This document shows positions 45,271 through 54,494 of a stretch of 64,000 bases of DNA, piece by piece. The notes beneath the pieces are model-generated. The model was not told the DNA's origin. It did no database searches and saw only the letters and a program-made list of their open reading frames with translations. The number at the start of each line of letters is the position of its first letter. Positions within the stretch are counted from its first letter, which is position 1. Origin of the DNA: Calothrix sp. PCC 7103 (GTDB lineage: Bacteria > Cyanobacteriota > Cyanobacteriia > Cyanobacteriales > Nostocaceae). The stretch lies in the NCBI RefSeq assembly GCF_000331305.1, contig NZ_KB217478.1, positions 377,278 to 441,277 of the forward strand. Direction: 5' to 3'. Position numbers and translations under genes: made by a program.

Positions 45271-48200
45271 ATGTGGAAAAGGTTGAAGAAAATACAAATT
45301 CTGCGGTGTCGTGGTATTGAAATCACGTCAGTGTTTGTAACGCTGACAATCATTAGTTTACAGCTGACAGGCGCCTTGCAGTTTATGGAATGCGCGATGC
45401 TAGACCAGTGGTTCAAAGTACGTCCTTCTGAACCAATAGACTCACGAATTGTCATAGTGACTATTAATGAAGATGATATTTCGCGTTTCAAAAGCTGGCC
45501 TATTGACGACAGAACACTTGCGAAATTGCTTAACAAAATTAAACAGCAGCAACCAGCAGTGATTGGGTTAGACTTATATCGCAACTTACCAGTAGAACCA
45601 GGTCATCAAGAACTACTGGACGTATATGAATCAACACCAAATTTGATTGGAATTCAAAAAATATTAAGTAACAATAACGGGCCAGTCGTTGAACCACCAC
45701 CTGTACTTGCGACACGTGACCAAATTGCAGCTTGTGATTTAGTATTAGAAAGCGATGGTAAAGTCAGACGCTATCTACTCGCGGTAAGAGATAAGAGTAA
45801 AACTAAAACTTATTTGACACTAGGAGCAAAGTTAGCGTTAACTTACTTAGAGAAGCAGAATATTAAACAAATTTATGACGGGAAGAAACAAGCTCTGAAA
45901 CTGGGGAAAGCTAAATTTGTACCAATGGAGGATAGTGAAGGGGGTTTTGTGCGTGTGGATGTAGGAGGATATCAAATTTTAGCAAATTTTCGCAACTCAC
46001 ATTCCTCAGTCACCAAAATACCTTTATTAGATGTACTCGAAAACCGTGTACCTTCAAACTTAATGACAGGTAAAGTCGTTTTAGTTGGTTCTGTAGCTGA
46101 AAGTTTGAGTGAAAGGTTTTATACTCCTTTTACTCGTGATGTAAATACAGCTTGGTCAGGTGTTGAATTACACGCAGACTTAACGAGTCAAATATTGAGT
46201 GCAGCATTGGACGACAGACAACTGTTACGAGGGGTATCTGAACAGTTAGGATGGTTATGGATATTTTTTTGGTCAAGTGTAGGTGCTGCGATTGGATGGG
46301 GAGTCAAAATTAGATTAAATAGATTTTACTTCAAGAAGCATAGAGTGAGTGAAGTTGTTACGCAGTGTAGCTCGCTAGTATTTACAATTAGTATACTATT
46401 ACCCGGCGCCATCCTCAGTCTTTTACTTAGTACATATTCACTATTTCTTAGTGGTTGGTGGGTAAATGTAGTATCACCATTATTAGGACTGACTAGCGCA
46501 ACTCTTGGAAGTAAGCTGTATTTACTGGTGCGTTCATTACAGTTATCACACAAAGCTTTAGCAAATTATGCTAGTAACCTAGAATTGAAAGTGAAAGAAC
46601 GAACTCAAGAGCTTGTAGAAAAGAATATAGCATTAGAAATTGCAAAACAAGAAGCAGAGTCAGCGAACAAAGCCAAAAGTACATTTTTAGCCAATATCAG
46701 TCATGAATTACGTACTCCACTGAATGCGATTCTAGGTTTTAGTCAAATTTTGGCACGTGAAGAAAAATTAACATTAGACCAAAAACAGCATATCGAAATT
46801 ATTAACCGTAGCGGGAAACATTTATTGGAATTAATAAATGATGTCCTATCAATGTCTAAAATAGAAGCAGGTAGAACAATGTTAGTGGAGCGTGCGTTTG
46901 ATTTGTATGCATTACTAGATGCCATACATAAAATGTTGCAACTACGTGCTAATAGTAAAAACTTAAATTTTAACTTTGAATTGATTGGTGACATTCCACA
47001 GTACATAGTTACTGACGAAAGTAAACTACGTCAAATTTTGATTAATTTATTAGGTAACGCAATCAAATTTACAAGCTATGGAGGTGTAACTTTACGAGTA
47101 AAATTACAAACAGCAGAAGTATCAAATTTGATGAAATTACAACTATCTTCGCAGCAAAATATATGTGCTATTAGCAAAGAAAAAACACAAGAAAATTCAT
47201 TTACTGTGTTACAAGAAAATATAAAAAAGTATTTTTTTACGAAGCAGACTATTTTACCTAAAAGTTTATATCAACGTTTATTTGGTCAGAGATATAGATA
47301 TTATCAGACGTTGAAAAAAAAATATCAGCGTAAACCTTCAAAGCAGGCGTGTGAGTCGTTAAATTTTGATTATGATATAGATAATAAACAGCATTTAGTT
47401 TTTGAAGTTATAGATACAGGGTATGGAATAGCGTCTCAAGAATTAGAGAAATTATTTAATCCATTTGTGCAAACACAACTTGGTCGTCAGTCGATGGAAG
47501 GAACAGGTTTAGGGTTAGCGATTAGTCGAGAGTATGTAAAGTTAATGGGTGGAGATATAGTGGTAAGTAGTGTATTGAATGAAGGGTCAACATTCCAATT
47601 CGATATTAAATTCGATTATGCCACATATGCGTCATTAGAAAATGCGGCGCCGACTCAGCAAGTTACGGGGTTAGAGAAAAACCAACCGTGTCATAGAATT
47701 TTGATAGCAGAAGATGTAGAAGAAAGTCGTTTATTGCTTCTAAAACTCTTAGAACCAATTGGTTTTGAGGTAAAACTTGCTATTAATGGCGAAGAAGCAG
47801 TGCAAATTTGGGAAAATTGGCGCCCACATTTAATATTTATGGATATGCGAATGCCAATAGTAGATGGATATGAAGCGACTCGTAGGATAAGAGAAATAGA
47901 GAGAATAGAAAAGCAATTAGAAGAAAAACATAACTTATCTCGTGTCATACAAGACAAATCATTTCAGACCATAATTATAGCTTTAACAGCAAGTACTTTT
48001 GAAGAGCAACAAGACCAGTTTATAAAAATTGGATGTAATACTTTTATTGGTAAGCCAGTTAATGAAACACTACTTTACGAACAAATAGCTAGATATTTAG
48101 ACGTTAAGTATATATCTATATCTACATCTATATCTACCTATTCTGTTGAACATAAACAAGAAAATAAACCTCAAGAAGCATCACTGCAACTTACATCAGA

Positions 48201-48399
48201 ACAGTTAAACATTATGCCATCAGAATGGATAGATAAGTTACATTATGCGGCAATCTCTTTAAATGACCAATCAATAACTGAATTGATTAAGGATATTCCT
48301 GAAACAGAAAATCTTTTAGCTGAGACATTAACTAGTTTAGTCGATAACTTTCGTTTAGATATTATTGCTAAATATATCGAAACTCGAACACGGATTTAA
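45271..48399 (+). CDS. CHASE2 hybrid histidine kinase
   Basis: The start is ATG 45271 (MWKRLKKIQILRCRG), since earlier in-frame codons overlap DUF928. The sensor is a periplasmic CHASE2 domain (LDQWFKVRPSEPIDSRIVIV to YTPFTRDVNTAWSGVELHA) ended by three membrane helices. Then come a coiled linker, the HisKA box SHELRTPLNAILGF (His478) and an ATPase domain (NAIKFTS, DTGYGI, GTGLGLAIS). A receiver domain follows (LIFMDMRMPIVDG, phosphoacceptor Asp858), then a helical C-terminus. The ATPase domain carries a ~95-residue lysine- and glutamine-rich insert between the N and G1 boxes. A TATATC-like microsatellite encodes ISISTSIST near 48115. It probably signals for the preceding cluster. Confidence 0.9.
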   Translation: MWKRLKKIQILRCRGIEITSVFVTLTIISLQLTGALQFMECAMLDQWFKVRPSEPIDSRIVIVTINEDDISRFKSWPIDDRTLAKLLNKIKQQQPAVIGLDLYRNLPVEPGHQELLDVYESTPNLIGIQKILSNNNGPVVEPPPVLATRDQIAACDLVLESDGKVRRYLLAVRDKSKTKTYLTLGAKLALTYLEKQNIKQIYDGKKQALKLGKAKFVPMEDSEGGFVRVDVGGYQILANFRNSHSSVTKIPLLDVLENRVPSNLMTGKVVLVGSVAESLSERFYTPFTRDVNTAWSGVELHADLTSQILSAALDDRQLLRGVSEQLGWLWIFFWSSVGAAIGWGVKIRLNRFYFKKHRVSEVVTQCSSLVFTISILLPGAILSLLLSTYSLFLSGWWVNVVSPLLGLTSATLGSKLYLLVRSLQLSHKALANYASNLELKVKERTQELVEKNIALEIAKQEAESANKAKSTFLANISHELRTPLNAILGFSQILAREEKLTLDQKQHIEIINRSGKHLLELINDVLSMSKIEAGRTMLVERAFDLYALLDAIHKMLQLRANSKNLNFNFELIGDIPQYIVTDESKLRQILINLLGNAIKFTSYGGVTLRVKLQTAEVSNLMKLQLSSQQNICAISKEKTQENSFTVLQENIKKYFFTKQTILPKSLYQRLFGQRYRYYQTLKKKYQRKPSKQACESLNFDYDIDNKQHLVFEVIDTGYGIASQELEKLFNPFVQTQLGRQSMEGTGLGLAISREYVKLMGGDIVVSSVLNEGSTFQFDIKFDYATYASLENAAPTQQVTGLEKNQPCHRILIAEDVEESRLLLLKLLEPIGFEVKLAINGEEAVQIWENWRPHLIFMDMRMPIVDGYEATRRIREIERIEKQLEEKHNLSRVIQDKSFQTIIIALTASTFEEQQDQFIKIGCNTFIGKPVNETLLYEQIARYLDVKYISISTSISTYSVEHKQENKPQEASLQLTSEQLNIMPSEWIDKLHYAAISLNDQSITELIKDIPETENLLAETLTSLVDNFRLDIIAKYIETRTRI

Positions 48400-48400
48400 T

Positions 48401-48442
48401 ATTGTAAGTTGGGTGAAGGCTTTGTGTAACCCAACTTACAAT
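48401..48442. terminator. Perfect 14-bp hairpin after the kinase gene
   Basis: ATTGTAAGTTGGGT and ACCCAACTTACAAT pair completely around a 14-base loop. It lies two bases after the kinase stop and faces the convergent SDR gene, fitting a bidirectional terminator. Confidence 0.7.
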
Positions 48443-48452
48443 TATCTTTAAT

Positions 48453-48488
48453 CTCATTCTCTCATTCTCTCATTCTCTAATTCTCTAA
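48453..48488. repeat. Tandem 8-base repeat CTCATTCT at the SDR gene end
   Basis: CTCATTCT is repeated three times, followed by two degraded CTAATTCT-like units. The array covers the final codons (TLEN-stop) of the convergent minus-strand SDR gene, so copy-number change could alter or remove its stop. The unit length of eight is not a multiple of three. Confidence 0.7.
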
Positions 48489-49292
48489 TGTCGCAAATAA
48501 ACCCTGCCAGTCAATAATATCAGGGCGCCTGCCTTGATTTACTAGTTCAAATATCTTATTTTGGGTTTGACTGTAAGCTAAACATTCTACACAAGCTGCT
48601 GCAACATCAATACGACTTGTTTCACCAACAACTTTATCCCCTGTATCTATTTTGACGCCTAGTTTTCCTTGGGTACTGGCTTTTAGTAAAGTGTTAAGGT
48701 CATATGATGTGTAGGGGCCATCAATTAATCGAACTGGACGGATAATGGTGTAGGGGAGTCCTGAGTTGATAATGCTTTGTTCACCTTTTTCTTTGGCTTC
48801 GAGAACACCAAATGCGTTGAGTACTGAGAATGGGAAGCTATTTTTGCGTAGAATACCACAAGAGGAAACAAAAACGAAACGTTTCAAGTCGGTAGGTGCT
48901 ATATCTACTAAGTTAGTGAGACCGATAAAATCGACTTTTTCTGGAGTGTTAGCAGCTTTTTGTTTGAGTTTTTGAGAATCAAATAAAGCTTCAAACCAAT
49001 TCCAGTTAGAATTAAATTGCCATTTGTCAGAAGGGAAAGCGGTAGTTCCGGTGCAGCAAAGTATATACTTAACATTGCTGACTGCATTATGTAAACTATC
49101 AGGATTAAGAATATCACCCTCTGCAATTTCGACGCGGTTATCAAACATTGTCTGAACTTTAGCAGGACTGCGTGTCAAAGCGCGAACCTTTAAATTCTTC
49201 TCTAGTAACTTAGCCACAGTTAATTGTCCTACACCACCAGTGGCGCCAGCGACCAAAATGATATCATCAGGTGAAACATTTAAAGTAGCCAT
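48477..49292 (-). CDS. Atypical SDR (NmrA-like) NAD(P)-binding protein
   Basis: The 271-residue product has the atypical SDR nucleotide motif VAGATGGVGQLTV and an Arg-rich second strand (VRALTRSPAK) suggesting NADP. FVFVSSCGILRK and GLPYTIIRPVRLIDGPYTS are core strands. It resembles the Ycf39-type and isoflavone-reductase-like families in plants and cyanobacteria. The exact role is unclear. The gene end overlaps the tandem CTCATTCT repeat. Confidence 0.82.
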   Translation of the reverse strand: MATLNVSPDDIILVAGATGGVGQLTVAKLLEKNLKVRALTRSPAKVQTMFDNRVEIAEGDILNPDSLHNAVSNVKYILCCTGTTAFPSDKWQFNSNWNWFEALFDSQKLKQKAANTPEKVDFIGLTNLVDIAPTDLKRFVFVSSCGILRKNSFPFSVLNAFGVLEAKEKGEQSIINSGLPYTIIRPVRLIDGPYTSYDLNTLLKASTQGKLGVKIDTGDKVVGETSRIDVAAACVECLAYSQTQNKIFELVNQGRRPDIIDWQGLFATLEN

Positions 49293-49548
49293 ATCTTAAA
49301 CCTTCAATAGATACACTTAAGTATAAATACAGTTGCCATATATATATTAAATTATTAAGGTAAAAAATCCAAGAATTAAACTTCACAGTAAGAATACTGA
49401 ATTTTGCCCTAAGTATATACACACTTTATATTATAAAAAAATGATAAACCTTTAAAATTACTATTGCCGATTCGTATACACGGTGACAATAATAGAACAT
49501 AAGACAAACAGGGTAGCATGAGCAGCATAAACCTGAAAATATTAAACC

Positions 49549-50484
49549 ATGATATCAAAAACGATTAATTGGGGAATAGCAAGTATTCCTTTTGCAGCTT
49601 TTTTATTTTTTGGATTTGCAGAAACAGCAAAAGCGGTTGAATTAGGAGCAGCATCAAGTTACAACGTGTTTGTATTAGGAGATGTTCAACAGCAATATAC
49701 AGATATCGAAGGCAAGCTAGCTGCTGCTGGTGATATCAATTATATGGGTGGAATTGGTAATAAGCTGGCGCCAAACAGTGGTGATGTAGTTATTGCTGGT
49801 GGTGACTTAACAATGAGCAACAGCCAAGTAAATAACGGTAACGCAGTCTACGGTAAAAATCAATACGTTACAAATGTGGGTATTCCTGGAGGAAAACTGA
49901 TACAAGGGAACCCAGTTGACTTTAACGCAGCAGCGAATCAACTTAGAAAACTGTCCAAATATTTATCAACATTAGCTCCTACAGGTGTAACAACCGTTGC
50001 TGGTGGCATTAACTTAACAGGAAGCGGTACAAACTTAAACATCTTTAACTTGTTAGGTGCAGACTTATCGCAAACCAATGCTTTTGGAATAAGTGTAGAC
50101 CCTAAATCAACCGTTGTCGTCAACGTCAGTGGTAAAGATATCTCAATGAAAAACTTCGGTTTTAATATTGCAGGTACAACCCCTAGCAAAGTACTATACA
50201 ACTTCTATGAAGCAACCAGCGTTACCGCAGAAGGTATTGGTATAGAGGGTAGTATACTGGCACCTTTTGCTGCGTTCAACTTTAACAACGGACAAATCAA
50301 CGGTAACGTAGTAGTTGCATCACTATCAGGTAACGGAGAATCACACAACGTTTTATTCGACGGTGACTTACCTGATGTTCCAACCACCCCCCAACCAAAA
50401 CCAGTTCCAGAACCAGCTTCTATTCTAGGACTGGGACTACTCGCAGGTATCGCCATCAAAAAACGCCATAACCACAAAGCTTAA
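49549..50484 (+). CDS. Choice-of-anchor A protein with PEP-CTERM sorting signal
   Basis: The 311-residue product has a signal peptide (ASIPFAAFLFFGFAETAKA). The choice-of-anchor A domain (YNVFVLGDVQQQYTDIEGKL, AGDINYMGG, then VVVNVSGKDISMKNFGF) precedes a proline-rich linker. The C-terminal PEP-CTERM anchor is VPEPASILGLGLLAGIAIKK followed by a basic tail. It would be processed by an exosortase and displayed at the surface. No exosortase gene is in the window. Confidence 0.9.
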   Translation: MISKTINWGIASIPFAAFLFFGFAETAKAVELGAASSYNVFVLGDVQQQYTDIEGKLAAAGDINYMGGIGNKLAPNSGDVVIAGGDLTMSNSQVNNGNAVYGKNQYVTNVGIPGGKLIQGNPVDFNAAANQLRKLSKYLSTLAPTGVTTVAGGINLTGSGTNLNIFNLLGADLSQTNAFGISVDPKSTVVVNVSGKDISMKNFGFNIAGTTPSKVLYNFYEATSVTAEGIGIEGSILAPFAAFNFNNGQINGNVVVASLSGNGESHNVLFDGDLPDVPTTPQPKPVPEPASILGLGLLAGIAIKKRHNHKA

Positions 50485-50547
50485 TATTCGTATATGATTA
50501 CAATATAAATATTAATAATTTATTTGTAACATAGAAAAAATATAAAT

Positions 50548-50622
50548 TGTCATTCTGAGCGCAGCGAAGAATCTTTAAGGTTTCAATATATTAAGAGATG
50601 CTTCACTACGTTCAGCATGACA
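50548..50622. repeat. Dispersed inverted repeat TGTCATTCTGAGC / AGCATGACA
   Basis: TGTCATTCTGAGCGCAGCGA opens the element and CTACGTTCAGCATGACA closes it, with AGAATCT and AGATGCTTCA inner segments. It is the inverse of the copy at 12688 and related to the one at 52860. It sits between convergent genes and could end both transcripts. Confidence 0.75.
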
Positions 50623-50636
50623 AGAAGATGGCAGGA

Positions 50637-51809
50637 TTAATAACTTGGAACTGAGGAATCTATTTCTTTACTCCAAGCTAAAATGCCACCTTTAACATTA
50701 GTGCCTTCTATTCCGGCTTCTTTGAGAATACCAAGTGCTTTTGCAGAACGGGCGCCAGATTTACAATGAACTACTAAACGATGACCATTAAGTAATTCTT
50801 TAACTTGACCAACACCGGAACCTGCTTCAATATCAGGTAAAGGTATTAAAACAGAACCGGGAATTTTGGCTATTTCGTATTCGTGAGGGTTACGAACATC
50901 TAATAGTACAAAATCTTTGGCGCCACTATCGAGCAACTGTTTTAAATCGTGTACGGTAATTTCAGACATATCCATCTGCTGTTTAGCCTCCTCTGCTTTC
51001 GCTTGTGGGATACCGCAGAACTGTTCATAGTCTATCAATTTTTCGATAACTGGGCGCTCTGGATTTGGACGCAGTTTTAATTCACGGAATTTCATGTTGA
51101 GGGCATCGTATAATAACAGGCGCCCGCTCAAGGTAGTACCTTTACCTAAAATAATTTTCACAGCTTCGGTAGCTTGGATAATACCAATTATTCCAGGTAA
51201 AATTCCGAGAACACCACCTTCTGCACAAGAAGGCACCATTCCTGGTGGTGGTGGTTCTGGATACAAATCACGATAGTTGGGGCCACCTTCGTAATTAAAA
51301 ACTGTAGCTTGTCCCTCAAATCGGAAAATGGAACCGTAAACGTTGGGTTTATTTAACAGTACACAAGCATCGTTTGTTAAATAACGTGTGGGGAAATTAT
51401 CTGTTCCATCAATCACAACGTCATATGGACGAATTATATCAAGGGCATTTTCAGAAGAAATACGAGTTTCGTATAAATCTACTTGGCAATAAGGATTAAT
51501 TTCATGAATCCGATTTTTTGCCGACTCTATTTTGGGTTTACCCACCCAAGATGTCCCGTGAATTACTTGACGCTGTAGGTTAGATGTATCAACTACGTCA
51601 AAATCAACAATCCCAATACGTCCAATACCTGCTGCTGCTAAATACAACAACAACGGTGAACCTAGTCCACCCGTACCAATACATAACACACTCGCAGCTT
51701 TAAGGCGCTTTTGTCCTTCCAAACCAACTTCTGGCAAAATTAAGTGGCGGGAGTAACGTTCGTAATCATCCTTCGTTAGCTGCACTTCATCTAGATTCGG
51801 GTTCAGCAT
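50637..51809 (-). CDS. moeB: MoeB/ThiF-rhodanese sulfur-carrier adenylyltransferase
   Basis: This 390-residue fusion has an E1-like adenylylation domain: SRHLILPEVGLEGQKRL, the ATP motif GTGGLGSPLLLYL, and VVDGTDNFPTRYLTNDAC. A C-terminal rhodanese domain carries the persulfide Cys in VHCKSGARSAKAL. It activates MoaD or ThiS-type sulfur carriers in molybdenum-cofactor or thiamine synthesis. Three CxxC-like positions of some MoeBs were not checked. The enzyme is isolated from other moa/thi genes here. Confidence 0.92.
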   Translation of the reverse strand: MLNPNLDEVQLTKDDYERYSRHLILPEVGLEGQKRLKAASVLCIGTGGLGSPLLLYLAAAGIGRIGIVDFDVVDTSNLQRQVIHGTSWVGKPKIESAKNRIHEINPYCQVDLYETRISSENALDIIRPYDVVIDGTDNFPTRYLTNDACVLLNKPNVYGSIFRFEGQATVFNYEGGPNYRDLYPEPPPPGMVPSCAEGGVLGILPGIIGIIQATEAVKIILGKGTTLSGRLLLYDALNMKFRELKLRPNPERPVIEKLIDYEQFCGIPQAKAEEAKQQMDMSEITVHDLKQLLDSGAKDFVLLDVRNPHEYEIAKIPGSVLIPLPDIEAGSGVGQVKELLNGHRLVVHCKSGARSAKALGILKEAGIEGTNVKGGILAWSKEIDSSVPSY

Positions 51810-52085
51810 TTAATGCAATATCACTTACTTTAGGAAGAGCTGATTTATTATCGTACCGAATATTGGTAACATTATTCAAACATTTATTTATATTTACCCA
51901 CACCCTCGAAGGGTAGGGCTATACAAGCAAAGCCTGACTACGCAGGCTTGCAATGCTTATTTTATAGCGTTGTTGACATTTTATAATGTTTATTGCGAAT
52001 AGCAATATCAGTATAAACACGTTGATTTAAAAATTATCGCTATTTGGGTTGATATTGCGAAACAAGTAATCTAGAGATGAAAGAG

Positions 52086-52772
52086 TTATTTAGCAAGAAT
52101 TTTTGCTGTATTGATTTGCCCTTGGGTAAAAGCTGCTTGTTTAAGATTTATAAGAAAAGAACTATGTTTGTATCTATTATCTAAATAAATGGCTTTTTGG
52201 TAAGTATTTTTAGCTAAATTCTGTTCCCCGCTATCCCAGTATGCAATAGCACTGGCAACTAGAGGATGTGGATTGTTTGGTTCTAAAGATGCTGCATAAT
52301 TAGCTGTAGCAATAGCTATATTAAATATTTTTAGTCGATGTAGCGCTAAACTTAAGTTGTAGAAGGCAATTTCGTTTTTAGGTTTTAAAATAACTGCCCA
52401 AGTATGAATAACTACCGCAGTCGGTAAGTTTCCATCTACAAGATAGACTATGCCTAAAGCGTTATAAGCTGAATATTGAAATGGGTGTTGATATATTGCT
52501 TGCCATAGATATTTGGCTGCTTGTTGTTCTTGTCCTGATAAGTGCAATGTCCAACCTAAATTAATTTTTCCTGTAATATTTTCAGGTTCCAGTTCTACAG
52601 ATTTTTGCATCGCTGCAATTGATTCTAGATGGCGCCCTTGTTGTCTATATAATAAAGCATATAATAAAGCTAATTGTCGGTATTCACTTGCTGTATTTGT
52701 GGCAAACGCTGGAGCGCTGAAACTAAAAACTATTAAAAAGCAAGCCAAAATAGCACTTTTTGTTTGATACAT
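52086..52772 (-). CDS. Exported TPR protein
   Basis: The 228-residue product has a signal peptide (AILACFLIVFSFSAPAFA) and about five TPR units (ALLYALLYRQQGRHLESIAA, then NLGWTLHLSGQEQQAAKYL). Three later units end near LAKNTYQKAIYLD. It probably serves as a periplasmic protein-interaction scaffold. The gap 51810-52085 upstream, towards moeB, shows only a short AAGCCTG/CAGGCTT hairpin and no gene. Confidence 0.75.
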   Translation of the reverse strand: MYQTKSAILACFLIVFSFSAPAFATNTASEYRQLALLYALLYRQQGRHLESIAAMQKSVELEPENITGKINLGWTLHLSGQEQQAAKYLWQAIYQHPFQYSAYNALGIVYLVDGNLPTAVVIHTWAVILKPKNEIAFYNLSLALHRLKIFNIAIATANYAASLEPNNPHPLVASAIAYWDSGEQNLAKNTYQKAIYLDNRYKHSSFLINLKQAAFTQGQINTAKILAK

Positions 52773-52859
52773 TACATTTAATATATTAAAGTCATATCTT
52801 AGATTATAATTTTTATATTTATAATATTAAATGCCAAGTTTAAGAGAGGATATAAATTT

Positions 52860-52983
52860 TGTCATTTTGAGCGTAGCGTAAACGGAGTTTTCCCGTTATC
52901 CGTAAACGAAATTTTCCCACAGGGTAGGTAGAATCTTATTTATCTTCAATTGTTTTAGATGCTTCACGTAGTGAGGCATGACA
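52860..52983. repeat. Expanded TGTCATTTTGAGC-type dispersed repeat
   Basis: It begins TGTCATTTTGAGCGTAGCG and ends CACGTAGTGAGGCATGACA, matching the outer ends of the repeats at 12688 and 50548. Inside, a GTAAACG(G/A)(A)GTTTTCCC-like unit is duplicated (near 52879 and 52904), making this copy longer. The 52773-53105 gap has no other feature. Confidence 0.65.
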
Positions 52984-53105
52984 TAGTTATTTTAAATTCA
53001 GATATGAAGTTAACTTTGCCTATATACCTATGTATATATGTTGCTTTTTTTGAAGCAGCGATAAACTATAAAGGTAAAGAAATGTAAATTACAAATTTAA
53101 GAACT

Positions 53106-54053
53106 GTGGAAACCATTAGACTGGGGCAAAATGGCCCAACAGTAACACCGTTGTGTATTGGTACTTGGGCTTGGGGTGATAAGCTGTTTTGGAATTATGG
53201 CACTAATTACGGCGCCGACGAATTGCAAAATGCGTTTAAAGCGTCGTTAGATGCAGGTGTGACGTTCTTTGATACAGCAGAAATTTACGGAACGGGACTA
53301 TCTGAGAAGTTTTTAGGGCAATTTATTAAGGAAGCTGATAGACCTGTACAAATTGCTACTAAGTTTGGCCCAATGCCGTGGCGCCTTAATCGTCAAGCTG
53401 TTGCTGATGCGTTAACAGCAAGTCTTAAGCGTCTACAGCTTGAACGAGTTGATTTATACCAAGTACACTGGCCTTTTGCCTTTTTAATGAGCCAGCATAC
53501 TCTAATGAATGCGCTTGCTGATGAAGTACAACGGGGAAGAATTGCATCTGTTGGTGTTAGTAATTACTCAGAAGAGCAAATGCGTGAAGCTCATCAATTA
53601 CTTGCTCGACGTGGTGTACCTTTGGCTGTTAACCAAGTACGTTATTCATTAATTACTCGCCAAGTTGAAAGTAAGGGTATTACAAATGCCGCACGTGAAT
53701 TAGGTGTGACTATTTTGGCTTATAGTCCTTTGGCACAAGGTTTACTTACTGGTAAATATAGTGCTTCTGGCGGCGCCACTCCTACGGGTGCAAGAAAGGT
53801 TGACCCTAGATTCAAAGAACAAAATTTACAAAAGATTGAGCCAGTGTTATCTTTATTGCGTCAACTTGGAGAAAAATACAGTCGCACTCCTGCACAGGTT
53901 GCTTTAAATTGGTTAATTTGCCAAGGTAATGTTATTCCTATTGCTGGCGCCAAAACTGCTGAACAAGTTGTACAAAATGCAGGCGCCCTTGGTTGGCGAT
54001 TAAGCGAGAATGAAGTTGGAGAATTAGATGAACTAACCCAACAATGGAAATAG
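53106..54053 (+). CDS. Aldo/keto reductase
   Basis: This 315-residue TIM-barrel NADPH reductase has the catalytic tetrad Asp56 (FFDTAEIYG), Tyr61, Lys86 (ATKFGP) and His121 (QVHWPF). The C-terminal cofactor region is VIPIAGAKTAEQVVQNAGAL. The substrate is unknown, probably aldehydes or ketones. The start GTG 53106 immediately precedes the usual METIRLG. A second copy of its 3' end, with a 39-base internal deletion, lies at 55078. A terminator follows at 54062. Confidence 0.9.
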   Translation: METIRLGQNGPTVTPLCIGTWAWGDKLFWNYGTNYGADELQNAFKASLDAGVTFFDTAEIYGTGLSEKFLGQFIKEADRPVQIATKFGPMPWRLNRQAVADALTASLKRLQLERVDLYQVHWPFAFLMSQHTLMNALADEVQRGRIASVGVSNYSEEQMREAHQLLARRGVPLAVNQVRYSLITRQVESKGITNAARELGVTILAYSPLAQGLLTGKYSASGGATPTGARKVDPRFKEQNLQKIEPVLSLLRQLGEKYSRTPAQVALNWLICQGNVIPIAGAKTAEQVVQNAGALGWRLSENEVGELDELTQQWK

Positions 54054-54061
54054 ATATAATT

Positions 54062-54085
54062 ATGTCGCCGATGGGCGACATTTTT
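54062..54085 (+). terminator. Rho-independent terminator of the aldo/keto reductase gene
   Basis: ATGTCGCC pairs with GGCGACAT around a GATG loop, followed directly by TTTT. It starts nine bases after the stop codon. Confidence 0.8.
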
Positions 54086-54110
54086 ATACCGCAGAACCAA
54101 ACGTAAGATG

Positions 54111-54494
54111 TTATGAAGCGGCAATGAAGTCTAAGGTCAATATGCCTTCCTGCTTGTTAACAATCAACTCCATAACATCAAGCCATGCCAACCCCATCGC
54201 AGTTTCAGGAACATTACGTCCCACATGCACAGGAATAGTCACCTCAACCTCATCGATAATAACTTTCCCCTCGTAAATGTAGAAATTTCCTTCTCCGCGT
54301 GCTGTCCGCATTTTGCTTTGCGCTAAAATCACTGACCAATCTAATGCTTCACAGTCTTGCTGATTTATAACCAGCCATCCATTAGTGAAGCCAGTATCTA
54401 ACAAAACTGGAGCAGCAAACGACTCACCAGAAGAAGGAACTAGTTGAAACTCAAAGAACAGTTCGCCGTTTTCCCCAAATGTACCTTGAATCAT
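54111..54494 (-). CDS. Clan AA aspartic-protease-like protein
   Basis: The 127-residue product has one retropepsin-type active-site motif, APVLLDTGFTNGWLVI, and strands typical of a half-size dimeric aspartic protease (NFYIYEGKVIIDEVEVTIPV, then GLAWLDVMELIV). Cleavage would require dimerisation. The gene start overlaps (ATGA) the stop of a disrupted upstream gene, indicating a former two-gene operon, perhaps an antitoxin/processing pair. Confidence 0.75.
   Translation of the reverse strand: MIQGTFGENGELFFEFQLVPSSGESFAAPVLLDTGFTNGWLVINQQDCEALDWSVILAQSKMRTARGEGNFYIYEGKVIIDEVEVTIPVHVGRNVPETAMGLAWLDVMELIVNKQEGILTLDFIAAS

Noticed and set aside
48453-48488. Possible CRISPR-like tandem repeat
   Set aside because: The unit is only eight bases, contiguous without spacers, and overlaps a gene end; no cas genes are present.
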